A stretch of DNA of 64,000 nucleotides, taken from Candidatus Nitrosopumilus sp. (GTDB lineage: Archaea; Thermoproteota; Nitrososphaeria; Nitrososphaerales; Nitrosopumilaceae). A program made the translations under genes and the position numbers. Positions 45,310 to 52,844 of this stretch are shown here, one piece after another. The notes below the pieces were generated by a model that was given only the letters and a program-made list of their open reading frames with translations, was not told the origin of the DNA and made no database searches. Every line of letters begins with the position of its first letter. The first letter of the stretch is position 1. Where the stretch lies: NCBI RefSeq assembly GCF_028278985.1, contig NZ_JANQTA010000004.1:32334-96333 (forward strand). The letters are read 5' to 3'.

Positions 45310-45852
45310 TCAAATCTTTCGTGACATTTCTGATGCTAGTTGGACCTCTTCAGTTACTTCAAATGCTGTTAGTAGTTCTAACTCCAAATCAGGATGAGAC
45401 ATGATGATCTTGTTTATGCCAATCTCAAATCCCCCTGCTGGAGGGTGTAGCAGCCATTTGAATTGTCCTTTTTCATCCAATTCAGTAGGTATGGCATAGA
45501 TGATCTCTCCTTGAGGTCCAATCAAAGACATGGTTGCAGGTTTGTGGTCTGCACGAACATCCATTGCACCACTGACAAACACTGTCTCGTATGATTTTAT
45601 GCTAGTATCATATGTATGGACATAGTCAGTTTGTGCGTATGCAGGACTAATCATTTGCAAAATACTGAGTTCTGAAGCGGATTCTTCAGAATTTACTCTA
45701 ATTTGCGGTCTGTCTACTGGTGATTTGCTATTTTCCTCAACCATTGCAATCAACATGCTTGCTATCATCAGAATTAACGATGCAATAAAGACTATTTTGA
45801 AATAATCTCCTACACTTGTTTGTTTGCTGAATCGTGTGTTTCTATGTTTCAT
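45310..45852 (-). CDS. membrane-anchored extracytoplasmic hypothetical protein (180 aa)
   Basis: A single TM near the N-terminus (YFKIVFIASLILMIASMLIAM) is followed by a Ser-rich linker and a beta-rich domain (SIKSYETVFVSGAMDV; PATMSLIGPQGEIIYAIPTE; FEIGINKIIMS). This resembles an Ig-like module. The domain would face outside. The gene is preceded on its strand by the variant repeat element at 45889-45915. Confidence 0.75.
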   Translation of the reverse strand: MKHRNTRFSKQTSVGDYFKIVFIASLILMIASMLIAMVEENSKSPVDRPQIRVNSEESASELSILQMISPAYAQTDYVHTYDTSIKSYETVFVSGAMDVRADHKPATMSLIGPQGEIIYAIPTELDEKGQFKWLLHPPAGGFEIGINKIIMSHPDLELELLTAFEVTEEVQLASEMSRKI

Positions 45853-45888
45853 GACAGTATTACGTCATAATTTTATTTTAATTCATGG

Positions 45889-45915
45889 AAAACAATGTCA
45901 CACAATGTGTTGCTG
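45889..45915. promoter_or_regulatory. variant repeat element, type B (site 9)
   Basis: GAAAACAATGTCACACAATGTGTTGCTG, sharing AAAACAATGTC-N-CACAATGT-N-TTGCT with 48040-48066. The right half resembles the TGTGTTGCT end of the tandem element. Confidence 0.5.
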
Positions 45916-45965
45916 TTGTATTCGAAGATGTCTCATCTAACAAAGGCCAAATTTGAGATTTGTTC

Positions 45966-46112
45966 CTAATTTATTGTCCTGTCTCTTGTAACTTCAGTAC
46001 ATTGCTTAGTAGGATCTAATGCACGTCTTGAACATTCTGTACTGCAATAATCACTTGCACGGTTATCAAATTTAGTCCCACAACATTTGCATTGAGAAAT
46101 TCTTTTTTCCAA
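45966..46112 (-). CDS. 48-aa zinc-finger mini-protein
   Basis: Not in the ORF track. TTG at 46112 follows GAGGT at good spacing on the minus strand and reads MEKRISQCKCCGTKFDNRAS then DYCSTECSRRALDPTKQCTE and a short basic tail. The CKCC...CSTEC layout is close to the small treble-clef zinc knuckles of MYM/FCS type, like the 33602 protein. The function could be protein or RNA contact. Confidence 0.6.
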   Translation of the reverse strand: MEKRISQCKCCGTKFDNRASDYCSTECSRRALDPTKQCTEVTRDRTIN

Positions 46113-46157
46113 ATTCTACCTCGCAGTTAGTTTTTCAATTTCACAGAATAAATTATG

Positions 46158-46310
46158 CTAATCTCCACCTGCATCGCATGCACACGACTGAAATTCATCA
46201 ATTCTGGAACCACAAAGTGGACATTTTTCATTGTATTCTATTTCCCAAGATTCTTTTCCATAAATTAACAAATGATCATTGATTTCGATTGGGATGTCTG
46301 GTCTTTTCAT
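46158..46310 (-). CDS. 50-aa CxxC/CxC mini-protein
   Basis: Not in the ORF track. ATG 46310 reads MKRPDIPIEINDHLLIYGKE, SWEIEYNEKCPLCGSRIDEF, QSCACDAGGD. It holds one CPLCG knuckle and one CAC, enough for one zinc. A tandem-repeat promoter element with TATA-like box in the minus orientation (46333-46360) lies 23 nt upstream, giving a leaderless or short-leader mRNA. Confidence 0.6.
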   Translation of the reverse strand: MKRPDIPIEINDHLLIYGKESWEIEYNEKCPLCGSRIDEFQSCACDAGGD

Positions 46311-46332
46311 GAGTATTTTTTTCAATAATTAC

Positions 46333-46360
46333 AGATATACTAGTAGCAACACAATGTAAT
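46333..46360 (-). promoter_or_regulatory. tandem element with TATA-like box (site 2)
   Basis: The minus strand reads GTATTACATTGTGTTGCTAC then TAGTATATCTG. The distal half-repeat is degenerate, the proximal ATTGTGTTGC perfect. It precedes the 46310 mini-gene. Confidence 0.6.
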
Positions 46361-46410
46361 ACTACTCATTTATGAGCGATCTTCCCTTTACTTTCCTTGA
46401 GGTGAAAAAA

Positions 46411-46560
46411 ATGAAATCTCTAATAATGTACAAACCAAAACACACAAGATACGTTAGTCTTAGAAACACAATAATTTTTGCTGCATATACTTCTGCATTG
46501 GGCATAATGGTAGGAATGGTATATGCAGGTCTCTACCTACATAAAATTTCATGTAGGTAA
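46411..46560 (+). CDS. 49-aa single-TM mini-protein
   Basis: ATG 46411 follows GAGGTGA at ideal spacing, so I shorten the ORF-track start. A basic N-terminus (MKSLIMYKPKHTRYVSLR) precedes one TM helix (IIFAAYTSALGIMVGMVYAGL) and ends HKISCR. Positive-inside rule predicts the N-terminus in the cytoplasm. Function unknown. Confidence 0.6.
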   Translation: MKSLIMYKPKHTRYVSLRNTIIFAAYTSALGIMVGMVYAGLYLHKISCR

Positions 46561-46728
46561 ACCCTTTTTCCCCTTTGCCCATTTTTCTAAATTCAAAATC
46601 ATTGAATAATTTGCTATTGCAATTAAAATAGAAACTAGCTTCTAAATCTGTCACAATTTATGCCTAAATCACTTACAAAACTATGGTTTGTTGGAATAAT
46701 GCATGTTAAATAAAAAACAAGAAAGATG

Positions 46729-46878
46729 CTAACTTATTGTTCCGCTAGCAACAAGAAAAGCACCTATTCCTATTCCCATCACAGCTCCAATTCCCATGCA
46801 TAATAGATCAAATTTCACTACTTTCTTGAATGGAGCGTGAACCATTTTGTCCCATGTTGAAATTTGTTGTGTTTTCAT
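46729..46878 (-). CDS. 49-aa Gly-rich single-TM mini-protein
   Basis: ATG at 46878 gives MKTQQISTWDKMVHAPFKKV followed by one TM helix with a repeated GxG pattern (MGIGAVMGIGIGAFLVASG). The 40-residue extension in the ORF track crosses the promoter element at 46921 and is rejected. GxxxG-type faces favour helix packing, so it may oligomerise. Confidence 0.6.
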   Translation of the reverse strand: MKTQQISTWDKMVHAPFKKVVKFDLLCMGIGAVMGIGIGAFLVASGTIS

Positions 46879-46920
46879 AATAGTAGATATTTCAAAATGA
46901 CATAAATTAACTGCGAATTC

Positions 46921-46952
46921 TTTGTGTTGCATTGTGTTGCTACTAGTATATC
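46921..46952 (+). promoter_or_regulatory. tandem element with TATA-like box (site 3), orphan
   Basis: TTTGTGTTGC-ATTGTGTTGC-TACTAGTATATCTG, pointing right. Downstream there is only a 10-codon ORF (46976-47008) containing GGAGGTGACC and an internal ATG-GAA-TAT-TAA, then the tail of a minus-strand pseudogene. A small RNA or a lost gene is possible. Confidence 0.6.
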
Positions 46953-47125
46953 TGTAATGATGACCATAATCAATTATGAAAAAATTGGAGGTGACCATGG
47001 AATATTAAATACTAAAGCCTAGTTTTTATTTTTTATATTAATAATACCACCATACACCATTTAATAATGGAACAATTTATTCTCAAAAACATTCCATTTT
47101 ATTTTATTCATAGATTTGAAAAATT

Positions 47126-47555
47126 TTATTTTACTAGTATGATGGGAAGTTTAGTGTTTTGAATAACTCCATACGCAACACTTCCTAGAACTAGTTTTTG
47201 AAGACCTGTTATTCCATAGGAACCAATTACAATAAGATCAATTTTGTTCGGATTAGCAATATCTCAATATTCCATTTGGAATTGAAGAATCAAATTCTAC
47301 ATCAAAATCCAATTGAACTTTTTTGTCTTGTGCAATTTGCATTAACCTGTTGATGGTTTTCGTTGAAAAATCATCCTCGTTTAGAATCTCTTGAATTATT
47401 TTTTTATCAAGAGAGAGATTTTTTGGTTTTTTATGTAATATCGTAAGAAGCATAATTTGAGAATTGAATTTTGGTGCCATCTCGATTGCCTTTTTGAATG
47501 CTTTTCCTGACTGCAGAGATCCGTCAAATGGAACAAGAATTTTCTTAAAAGTCAT
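47126..47555 (-). pseudogene. UspA family gene broken by a frameshift
   Basis: The first frame (MTFKKILVPFDGSLQSGKAF ...) stops at ILRYC near 47256, where GGAATATTGAGATATTGCTAA is off by one base. The next frame resumes DIANPNKIDLIVIGSYGITG, LQKLVLGSVAYGVIQNTKLP and IILVK to TAA at 47126, which is the expected UspA C-terminus with its ATP loop. A single-base insertion (or a two-base loss) restores the full 143-residue protein. A sequencing error is possible. It lies 26 nt after the 47581 UspA gene on the same strand. Confidence 0.8.
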
Positions 47556-47580
47556 TAAATTCTACCTTAACATACTCAAG

Positions 47581-48003
47581 TCATTTAACCAACAAAACAG
47601 GCATTTTTGCCTTGTTCAGTACATAGTCTGATGCACTTCCAACAAAAATTTTCTTTAGCTTACTGGTTCCACGAGCTCCTATTACTAACATGTAAAACGA
47701 ATAGGAATTGGCAAATTTCACAATATCATAACCTGGATCAGATCCATAGACTAGCTTATACTCAAGAGGAATGTCTTTTTTCTTACATTTTTCAACGGCC
47801 GGATCAATAATGTTCTTTTTAATACCTTTCATAATTTTTTCATTAACCACTTTTTTTGAGGCGCCAATAACGATTGAAGGAGAGGCAGTCACAACATGAA
47901 AAAGGAAAAGTGAAACATTTTCATGTTTTGCAATCTCAACTGCTTTGGAGAGCCCCCTAAAGGAATTTGGGGATCCATCTATTGGTACCCGAATTTTTTT
48001 CAT
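47581..48003 (-). CDS. universal stress protein (UspA family)
   Basis: 140 residues from ATG 48003 (MKKIRVPIDGSPNSFRGLSK). The track start 17 codons upstream runs into the variant repeat element and lacks family similarity. VIGARGTSKLKKIFVGSASDYVLNKAKMPVLLVK carries the G-x2-x-x9-G-S nucleotide loop. First gene of a two-UspA unit whose second member is broken. Confidence 0.88.
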   Translation of the reverse strand: MKKIRVPIDGSPNSFRGLSKAVEIAKHENVSLFLFHVVTASPSIVIGASKKVVNEKIMKGIKKNIIDPAVEKCKKKDIPLEYKLVYGSDPGYDIVKFANSYSFYMLVIGARGTSKLKKIFVGSASDYVLNKAKMPVLLVK

Positions 48004-48039
48004 ACTGTCTATTGGTTCTTTTGAAATATTAAACTGATG

Positions 48040-48066
48040 AAAACAATGTCCCACAATGTATTGCTA
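48040..48066. promoter_or_regulatory. variant repeat element, type B (site 10)
   Basis: GAAAACAATGTCCCACAATG then TATTGCTAG, matching 45889-45915. It is upstream of the minus-strand UspA; on the plus strand its right part is followed by TGTTTTATC, similar to the TATA-like part of the tandem element. Confidence 0.5.
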
Positions 48067-48110
48067 GTGTTTTATCAATCATGCATGCATACTAATTTTG
48101 AGGTGAAAAA

Positions 48111-48200
48111 TTGAAACTAAATGAACAACCAAGAGAAAGAAAAAAATCAGAGCAGTTTGATTTCAAATGTGTTCACTATGATTTGAACAGAACACGGTAG
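48111..48200 (+). CDS. possible 29-aa basic mini-protein
   Basis: TTG 48111 is preceded by GAGGTGA at perfect spacing and reads MKLNEQPRERKKSEQFDFKC then VHYDLNRTR to TAG. The short length keeps confidence low; the ribosome-binding site is the main support. From 48201 to 48531 I see no gene. Confidence 0.3.
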   Translation: MKLNEQPRERKKSEQFDFKCVHYDLNRTR

Positions 48201-48531
48201 TTAAAAATTTGTAGATATAATCATAGAAAGATATTCTTCTATGGTTAATTTCAACAAAAGGTATTTGAATTGGTTATGAAATCGTCCTGTACTCTTTATC
48301 TAGAATTCATGTAGGTTTGATGAATTTAATAAATCTCACTAGATGTATTCTTGATCATCAAATACTGGTTGTCAATAACCATGCGTAGGATTTTGAGAAC
48401 ACCAAAAAATAACAATTTGCAACTTATCTATTTTGCTGAAATTGTATGAATTTTGAATCTAAAATTTTTGCAACTGAATATATTCAAAAATTATCAAAAG
48501 GTTTAACATCTATTAAACTTGATATTTTTTT

Positions 48532-49059
48532 GTGAAAAAAAAGCAGAGTCAAACAATAACATTCCGATTAGATCCTGAGCTTATTGAAGAAATTAAAAAA
48601 GACGCAGAATTAGAAAAGATTAACGTAAATTCACTAGTCACAAAAATCCTTGCCAATCATATCTTGTGGGAAAGATACGAGCGTAAATTGGGATTACTGC
48701 CAATGACCAAGCCTTTTGTTCAATACTCTATTAACAAAATGAGTGATGAAGAAATTATCCAACTTGCAGAAGAAGTAGAAAAAGACACGTTTTCAGATAT
48801 ATTGAATTTTATGAAAGGTGAATACTCTATAGAGGAATTTATCGAAATTATAAGATCTTGGCTATATGTGGCATGGATGCAACACGATGTAAATTCTGAC
48901 AAATCATGGTACATTTTGAAGATCAACCATGATCTGGGAGAAAAATGGTCATTGTATGTCAAGACACTCATCACTGAGTTGTTTCATGACATTGTTCAAA
49001 AAAGCTTGGATGTACAATCTACAAAAAATAGAATCACATTCAAATTTCCAAAAGATTAG
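48532..49059 (+). CDS. ribbon-helix-helix DNA-binding protein with C-terminal domain (175 aa)
   Basis: GTG start. Residues 1-45 form an RHH (CopG/Arc) motif: SQTITFRLDPELIEEIKKDA then ELEKINVNSLVTKILANHIL, a strand followed by two helices. The following 130 residues are alpha/beta and probably sense a ligand or mediate oligomerisation; the family is not recognised. It sits in the middle of the tandem-repeat promoter cluster, and RHH proteins typically bind short tandem repeats, so it is a candidate regulator of those sites (inference). Confidence 0.8.
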   Translation: MKKKQSQTITFRLDPELIEEIKKDAELEKINVNSLVTKILANHILWERYERKLGLLPMTKPFVQYSINKMSDEEIIQLAEEVEKDTFSDILNFMKGEYSIEEFIEIIRSWLYVAWMQHDVNSDKSWYILKINHDLGEKWSLYVKTLITELFHDIVQKSLDVQSTKNRITFKFPKD

Positions 49060-49147
49060 TAATTAAGAATACTATACATTAAACAATCTTACAGATAATC
49101 AAAAATTTGCTGAAAATAACTAAAAGATAGATTTTATTCTTTTGTTT

Positions 49148-49172
49148 ACATTGTGTTGCTACCAGTATAATC
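49148..49172 (+). promoter_or_regulatory. half-degenerate tandem element with TATA-like box (site 4)
   Basis: TTTACATTGTGTTGCTACCAG then TATAATC. One perfect ATTGTGTTGC; the distal repeat is weak. About 64-90 nt upstream of the zinc-ribbon gene at 49236. Confidence 0.55.
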
Positions 49173-49235
49173 ATTATGTTGTGCAAGTAATGCCATGAGA
49201 AGAAAAAAAGAATTTGAAAAATGGAGGTGGGATTA

Positions 49236-49424
49236 ATGGCTCAGATGTGCAAAGGACTATGCCAAACTCTAAAATCCATTCCAATTCCAAATAGTCTTCG
49301 ATATAAAATCGGACAAAAATGGTGTTCATTATGTGCGGTATTTCTGTTTTCAGAGGAAGTAAAATGCCCTTGTTGCAAAACCCGGATGAGATCAAAACCG
49401 CGTAAAAAGAAAATCACTCTTTGA
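49236..49424 (+). CDS. zinc-ribbon small protein, paralogue of 44144
   Basis: ATG 49236 follows GGAGGTGGGATT; the track start five codons earlier lies in the ribosome-binding site. 62 residues: MAQMCKGLCQTLKSIPIPNS, LRYKIGQKWCSLCAVFLFSEE, VKCPCCKTRMRSKPRKKK. It has the same Cys layout and basic tail as the 44144 protein. A probable nucleic-acid-binding zinc ribbon of unknown role. Confidence 0.75.
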   Translation: MAQMCKGLCQTLKSIPIPNSLRYKIGQKWCSLCAVFLFSEEVKCPCCKTRMRSKPRKKKITL

Positions 49425-49468
49425 TTTTTTTAAAAATTTTTTAATAGAAAATGATACTAGATGGCAAC

Positions 49469-49663
49469 CTAGTATCGAGATTTGTTAATAGTGGCAATCT
49501 TTTTTTGTGATCTGGGTTCTTTGAATTTTGTAGCCTGTTTGGCTACCTTGCCTGCAATTTTGAGTATTTTGCCACTTTTCATTGCTACAGTGGAAAGTAC
49601 AGCCCGCATTTTCTGTTCTTTCCTTTGTGCCTCAATTTCTGTCTGGCTTAGCTTTCGTCTCAT
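49469..49663 (-). CDS. 64-aa basic hypothetical protein
   Basis: Strongly basic, helical (MRRKLSQTEIEAQRKEQKMR; KSGKILKIAGKVAKQATKFK), with a KSRY end. It could bind nucleic acid or be a short structural peptide. It is divergent from the UspA at 49855; the tandem element at 49706 lies between them, and the inverted repeat begins just outside its start codon. Confidence 0.5.
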   Translation of the reverse strand: MRRKLSQTEIEAQRKEQKMRAVLSTVAMKSGKILKIAGKVAKQATKFKEPRSQKKIATINKSRY

Positions 49664-49672
49664 GGGATAAAA

Positions 49673-49728
49673 TAGTCAAAAAAGCTATTTGATATTCGTG
49701 TATTCATTGTGTTGCATTGTGTTGCTAT
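49673..49728 (+). repeat. 56-bp inverted repeat, left copy
   Basis: Reverse complement of 52789-52844 with two mismatches in 56 nt. It contains the tandem element (49706-49725). Confidence 0.85.
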
Positions 49729-49737
49729 CTGTATATT
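49706..49737 (+). promoter_or_regulatory. tandem ATTGTGTTGC element with TATA-like box (site 5)
   Basis: ATTGTGTTGC-ATTGTGTTGC (49706-49725) followed by TATCTGTATATT. It is about 130 nt upstream of the UspA-permease operon and in the same orientation. Confidence 0.7.
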
Positions 49738-49854
49738 TGGAATAATTTTCTTTTTGAATCATGAAAGTAAGATTGTTTGATAGTACTAGATCTGGAATTC
49801 TTTTACGACATTTCACATACTATTTTAATTGCGAAATTAGAGGAGTCATTATCA

Positions 49855-50322
49855 ATGTATGAAAAAATCTTAGTACCACATGCAGGCTCTCCTGCAGGGG
49901 ACAAAGCCCTTGAGCATGCTGGTCAAATTGCAAGTACAAATAATTCGGCACTTACTATTTTACACGTAGTTGAACATATTCCAATCCCTCCATCATTATC
50001 TCTGAGTGGAGAAAAAAAACAATTTGCCCAAGATTTAAAGAAAGCACGAGGAGAGATGAAAACACAAATGCACATATTGTTAGAATCAAAAGCAGTAAAA
50101 CTTCGCAAAAAAGGAATTCCTACCAGCATCAAAGTTGTTCATGGTTATCCAGATGAGGAGATTATTCGTATTGCAAATGAAGGAAAATATGACATGGTAA
50201 TAATGGCAAAAAGAAAGAAACTATCTGGAGTAAAAGGCATCTTGAAACTTGGCAGTATTTCAAGAAAAGTACTTGAGAAAATCTTTTGTCCTGTATTGTT
50301 GATAGACGGAGAAAAAAAATAA
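49855..50322 (+). CDS. universal stress protein (UspA family)
   Basis: 155 residues from ATG 49855 (MYEKILVPHAGSPAGDKALEHAG); the 26 residues added in the track do not fit. The C-terminus YDMVIMAKRKKLSGVKGILKLGSISRKVLEKIFCPVLLID has the UspA loop with G-x2-G-x-L-x3-GS. The usual Asp of the N-terminal VPxDGS is His (VPHAGS), a small oddity. The next gene begins 2 nt after its stop. Probably part of a four- or five-gene operon with the permease. Confidence 0.9.
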   Translation: MYEKILVPHAGSPAGDKALEHAGQIASTNNSALTILHVVEHIPIPPSLSLSGEKKQFAQDLKKARGEMKTQMHILLESKAVKLRKKGIPTSIKVVHGYPDEEIIRIANEGKYDMVIMAKRKKLSGVKGILKLGSISRKVLEKIFCPVLLIDGEKK

Positions 50323-50324
50323 TC

Positions 50325-50525
50325 ATGTATCAAAGATTGATAGAAAGAGTTGGTTCTACTGGTAAGGTAATTGAGGATTATGGCGGATACGAGATAATTG
50401 TAACAGATAACAAAGAGTTTCCATGGTTTGATGTTTTTAATTTATTAGTTGAAAATGGATTCCAAATCTGGATAGTAAAAGAGAATGATCATTTACAGAT
50501 AATGTCAAAGCCTGAGGTTAATTGA
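50325..50525 (+). CDS. 66-aa hypothetical protein between UspA and permease
   Basis: ATG 50325 directly after the UspA stop. Short alpha/beta sequence (MYQRLIERVGSTGKVIEDYG; YEIIVTDNKEFPWFDVFNLL) of unknown family. Its TGA overlaps the permease ATG, so it is coupled to both neighbours and may be a soluble accessory of the transporter. Confidence 0.7.
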   Translation: MYQRLIERVGSTGKVIEDYGGYEIIVTDNKEFPWFDVFNLLVENGFQIWIVKENDHLQIMSKPEVN

Positions 50526-51940
50526 TGATAAAAAATCAGTACCTGTATCCAATCATCCTAGCTGCCATTGCAATTACTGTTAGTTTTGCTGGATTAAACA
50601 CTGCACAGATTGCTTCTGTAACTGTTTTTGCATCTTTAATTGTAGGAACTCTACTATTTTGGAGATTTAGGCTTGCATTTGCTCTAGTTGGAATAGCTGT
50701 CATGTTGGGATTAGGACTACTTGATACAGATACCATGATTGAGTTTGCAGGATTTGATATGATCTTATTTTTGGTAGGAATGATGATAGTTGTTGGTTTT
50801 CTAGAAGAGAAAAAATTCTTTGAGCATCTTCTAGGAAAAATCATGAAAGGGGTTGGAAAGAATCCAATCAAATTAGTTGTTGTTTTGATGTTAATGTCTG
50901 CACTATTTGCTGCACTTGTAGATGAAGTTACATCAATTTTGTTTATGACTGCTACTGTCTTGCATCTTACAGGAAAGCTCAGAATCAGTGCTATTCCATT
51001 AGTTATGATGACAGTATTTGCAACAAACATTGGAAGCAGTGCTACCGTAGTTGGTAATCCTGTTGGTGTCTTGATTGCAATGAGGGCAGATCTTACATTC
51101 ATGGAATTTCTTAGATGGGCCACTCCTGTCTCAATTGCCGGTCTGGCTGTGGCAGTACCACTAAGCTTGCTTTACTTTAGAAAATACATTCATCAGATGG
51201 GAGTTGCATTAAAAGGACAATCTGATGGAAAGGCTACTGACGAATCTGAATCTCTTCTCTTGGAGGAAACCTCAGATGACTCCAAAGAAAAACAGGACTT
51301 TAGAATTCCTTGGATAATATTCATAGGAACAATTGCAGCCCTTGTTGCACACAGTCCAATGGAGGAGGCACTTGGATTAGAGAAAAATGTGCTTCTTCCC
51401 GGAGTAGCTTTTGCAGCTGCAGGAATTGTACTATTCCTTAATCACAACAAGGCACGAGAGCTAGTAGAACGAAGAGTTGACTGGTGGACGCTGGCATTCT
51501 TCATCTTCTTGTTTGCATCAGTTGGAACAATGAAAATGTTGGGTGTCACAACAGTTCTGGCACAGGGAATGTATGACATTAGCGGAAATGATGAATCCGT
51601 ATTGTATTTCATTTTTGTTCCCATAACAAGCATCTTAAGTGCGTTAATGGATAACGTCTTGGCAGTGGCTACATTCATTCCGGTAGTTCATGAATTTGGA
51701 GAAATGGGTGTACACAACTACCCGTTCTGGTGGGGAATGCTGTTTAGTGGAACATTTTTTGGCAATCTCACTCTAATTGGCAGTACTGCAAATATTGTCG
51801 CAATAGGAATGCTTGAAAGACGCAAACGTGGTCACATTACACTCAAAGAATGGATTAAACCGGGTGCAGTAATCTCAGTACCAACCATGATTCTTGCAGG
51901 AATTCTGGTATATCTTCAAATTCCTCTGATGCCCGTATGA
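50525..51940 (+). CDS. ArsB/NhaD-type ion transporter permease
   Basis: 471 residues from ATG 50525 with 11-12 TM helices: YPIILAAIAITVSFAGLNTA, FDMILFLVGMMIVVGFLEE, LMSALFAALVDEVTSILFMTA, VFATNIGSSATVVGNPVGVL, FFIFLFASVGTMKMLGV, LSALMDNVLAVATFIPV and NLTLIGSTANIVAIGMLE. These are the ion-transporter (IT) superfamily motifs (GSSATVVGNP and STAN in the two halves). A charged cytoplasmic loop (ESESLLLEETSDDSKEKQD) splits the halves. Na+/H+ antiport is the leading guess; arsenite or another anion is possible. Co-transcribed with UspA. Confidence 0.85.
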   Translation: MIKNQYLYPIILAAIAITVSFAGLNTAQIASVTVFASLIVGTLLFWRFRLAFALVGIAVMLGLGLLDTDTMIEFAGFDMILFLVGMMIVVGFLEEKKFFEHLLGKIMKGVGKNPIKLVVVLMLMSALFAALVDEVTSILFMTATVLHLTGKLRISAIPLVMMTVFATNIGSSATVVGNPVGVLIAMRADLTFMEFLRWATPVSIAGLAVAVPLSLLYFRKYIHQMGVALKGQSDGKATDESESLLLEETSDDSKEKQDFRIPWIIFIGTIAALVAHSPMEEALGLEKNVLLPGVAFAAAGIVLFLNHNKARELVERRVDWWTLAFFIFLFASVGTMKMLGVTTVLAQGMYDISGNDESVLYFIFVPITSILSALMDNVLAVATFIPVVHEFGEMGVHNYPFWWGMLFSGTFFGNLTLIGSTANIVAIGMLERRKRGHITLKEWIKPGAVISVPTMILAGILVYLQIPLMPV

Positions 51941-52260
51941 AAATATTGGTTATCGTATTATTTGGAATTTTATTTTTAGCATTATCTAATACAAGTTTTG
52001 CTGAAATCTTTGAAGTAAAACATCTTAAGACAATCAAAATGGAATATTCTCCAAATTGGTACAGTTATAACTTTGCAATATGTGCAAACCAAACTAACAT
52101 TCCTCCATTTGAAATAAGAGTTGTATCTGATTTTGAACAAATAACAATTGTATATGATAAAACGATCTCTAACGGTAATTGTGTATCTTTTGGTGCTATG
52201 ATTCATTCAAACAATGCTGATTCAATTTATACAGAAATAGTGACCTCACCTACAAATTAA
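51937..52260 (+). CDS. small secreted protein (107 aa)
   Basis: Cleavable signal peptide (MKILVIVLFGILFLALSNTSFA) then about 85 residues, probably one beta-sandwich (NWYSYNFAICANQTNIPPFE; IRVVSDFEQITIVYDKTIS) with two Cys that may form a disulfide. The start overlaps the permease stop by 4 nt, so it is in the same operon. Function unknown; it could be an external partner of the transporter. Confidence 0.7.
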   Translation: MKILVIVLFGILFLALSNTSFAEIFEVKHLKTIKMEYSPNWYSYNFAICANQTNIPPFEIRVVSDFEQITIVYDKTISNGNCVSFGAMIHSNNADSIYTEIVTSPTN

Positions 52261-52309
52261 TTCCTAAATGTAACTCAAAGGTTTTTAGTCAAAACAAACC
52301 AATGTACGC

Positions 52310-52726
52310 ATGGCTGAATCAAAGACCAAACCTGATAAAATTTCTTTATGTGACATTATGAAAAATAACACCTCAGACATAATTCAAAGCATGGAGTGCC
52401 AAATGCCCGTAATTGTACAAAAATACTCTGATCTTTATACTCAATACCTGCACATGCTTGATGATGCTAGTAGTGCATGTTATGTTGCAGAAAAAGAATT
52501 TTTTGATAAGTTAAATATTGATCAAGGAGTTTTAAGACAGATCCAAGAATTTTCTGAAACCATGAAAAAAAACCATATACAGAACGTAGAAATGTCCACT
52601 AAAATGTTTGATGCGTATGTCAAAATGCGAATTTCTACGATAAAGTCTTTTGACACTTATTTGCATATTTTAGGCAATATTTACGCACAAAATTATGCAA
52701 CTTACAGAAAATTCCTTCAGAACTAA
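52310..52726 (+). CDS. helical hypothetical protein (138 aa)
   Basis: Soluble, all-helical, Met-rich (CDIMKNNTSDIIQSMECQMP; YLHMLDDASSACYVAEKEFF; FSETMKKNHIQNVEMSTKMF), reminiscent of phasin-like or helical bundle proteins. Separate promoter likely (49-nt gap). The inverted-repeat copy lies 63 nt past its stop. Confidence 0.7.
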   Translation: MAESKTKPDKISLCDIMKNNTSDIIQSMECQMPVIVQKYSDLYTQYLHMLDDASSACYVAEKEFFDKLNIDQGVLRQIQEFSETMKKNHIQNVEMSTKMFDAYVKMRISTIKSFDTYLHILGNIYAQNYATYRKFLQN

Positions 52727-52788
52727 CCTCTGCTTGCATTTTGATAAATCTAATGATTTGTTTGCTGAGACTTGTCGCTTAGGAACAA

Positions 52789-52844
52789 ATAGCAACACAA
52801 TGTAACACAATGAATACACGAATATCAAATAGTTTTTTTGACTA
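52789..52844 (-). repeat. 56-bp inverted repeat, right copy with tandem element (site 6)
   Basis: Inverted partner of 49673-49728. Contains GCAACACAATGTAACACAAT (52792-52811), the tandem element on the minus strand with one changed base. TATCTGTATATT is not preserved (TATTTGTTCC), so promoter activity is doubtful. No gene supported at 52845-53000; ORF 52810-53001 starts within the repeat and looks spurious. Confidence 0.8.

Noticed and set aside
45213-45404. 63-aa plus-strand ORF
   Set aside because: Overlaps the 3' end of the better-supported anchored protein gene on the minus strand and lacks a start signal.
49673-52844. Insertion sequence or integron bounded by the inverted repeats
   Set aside because: No transposase, integrase or target duplication is visible; the repeats contain a promoter element, so duplication of a promoter is a simpler reading. 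Kept only as a finding.
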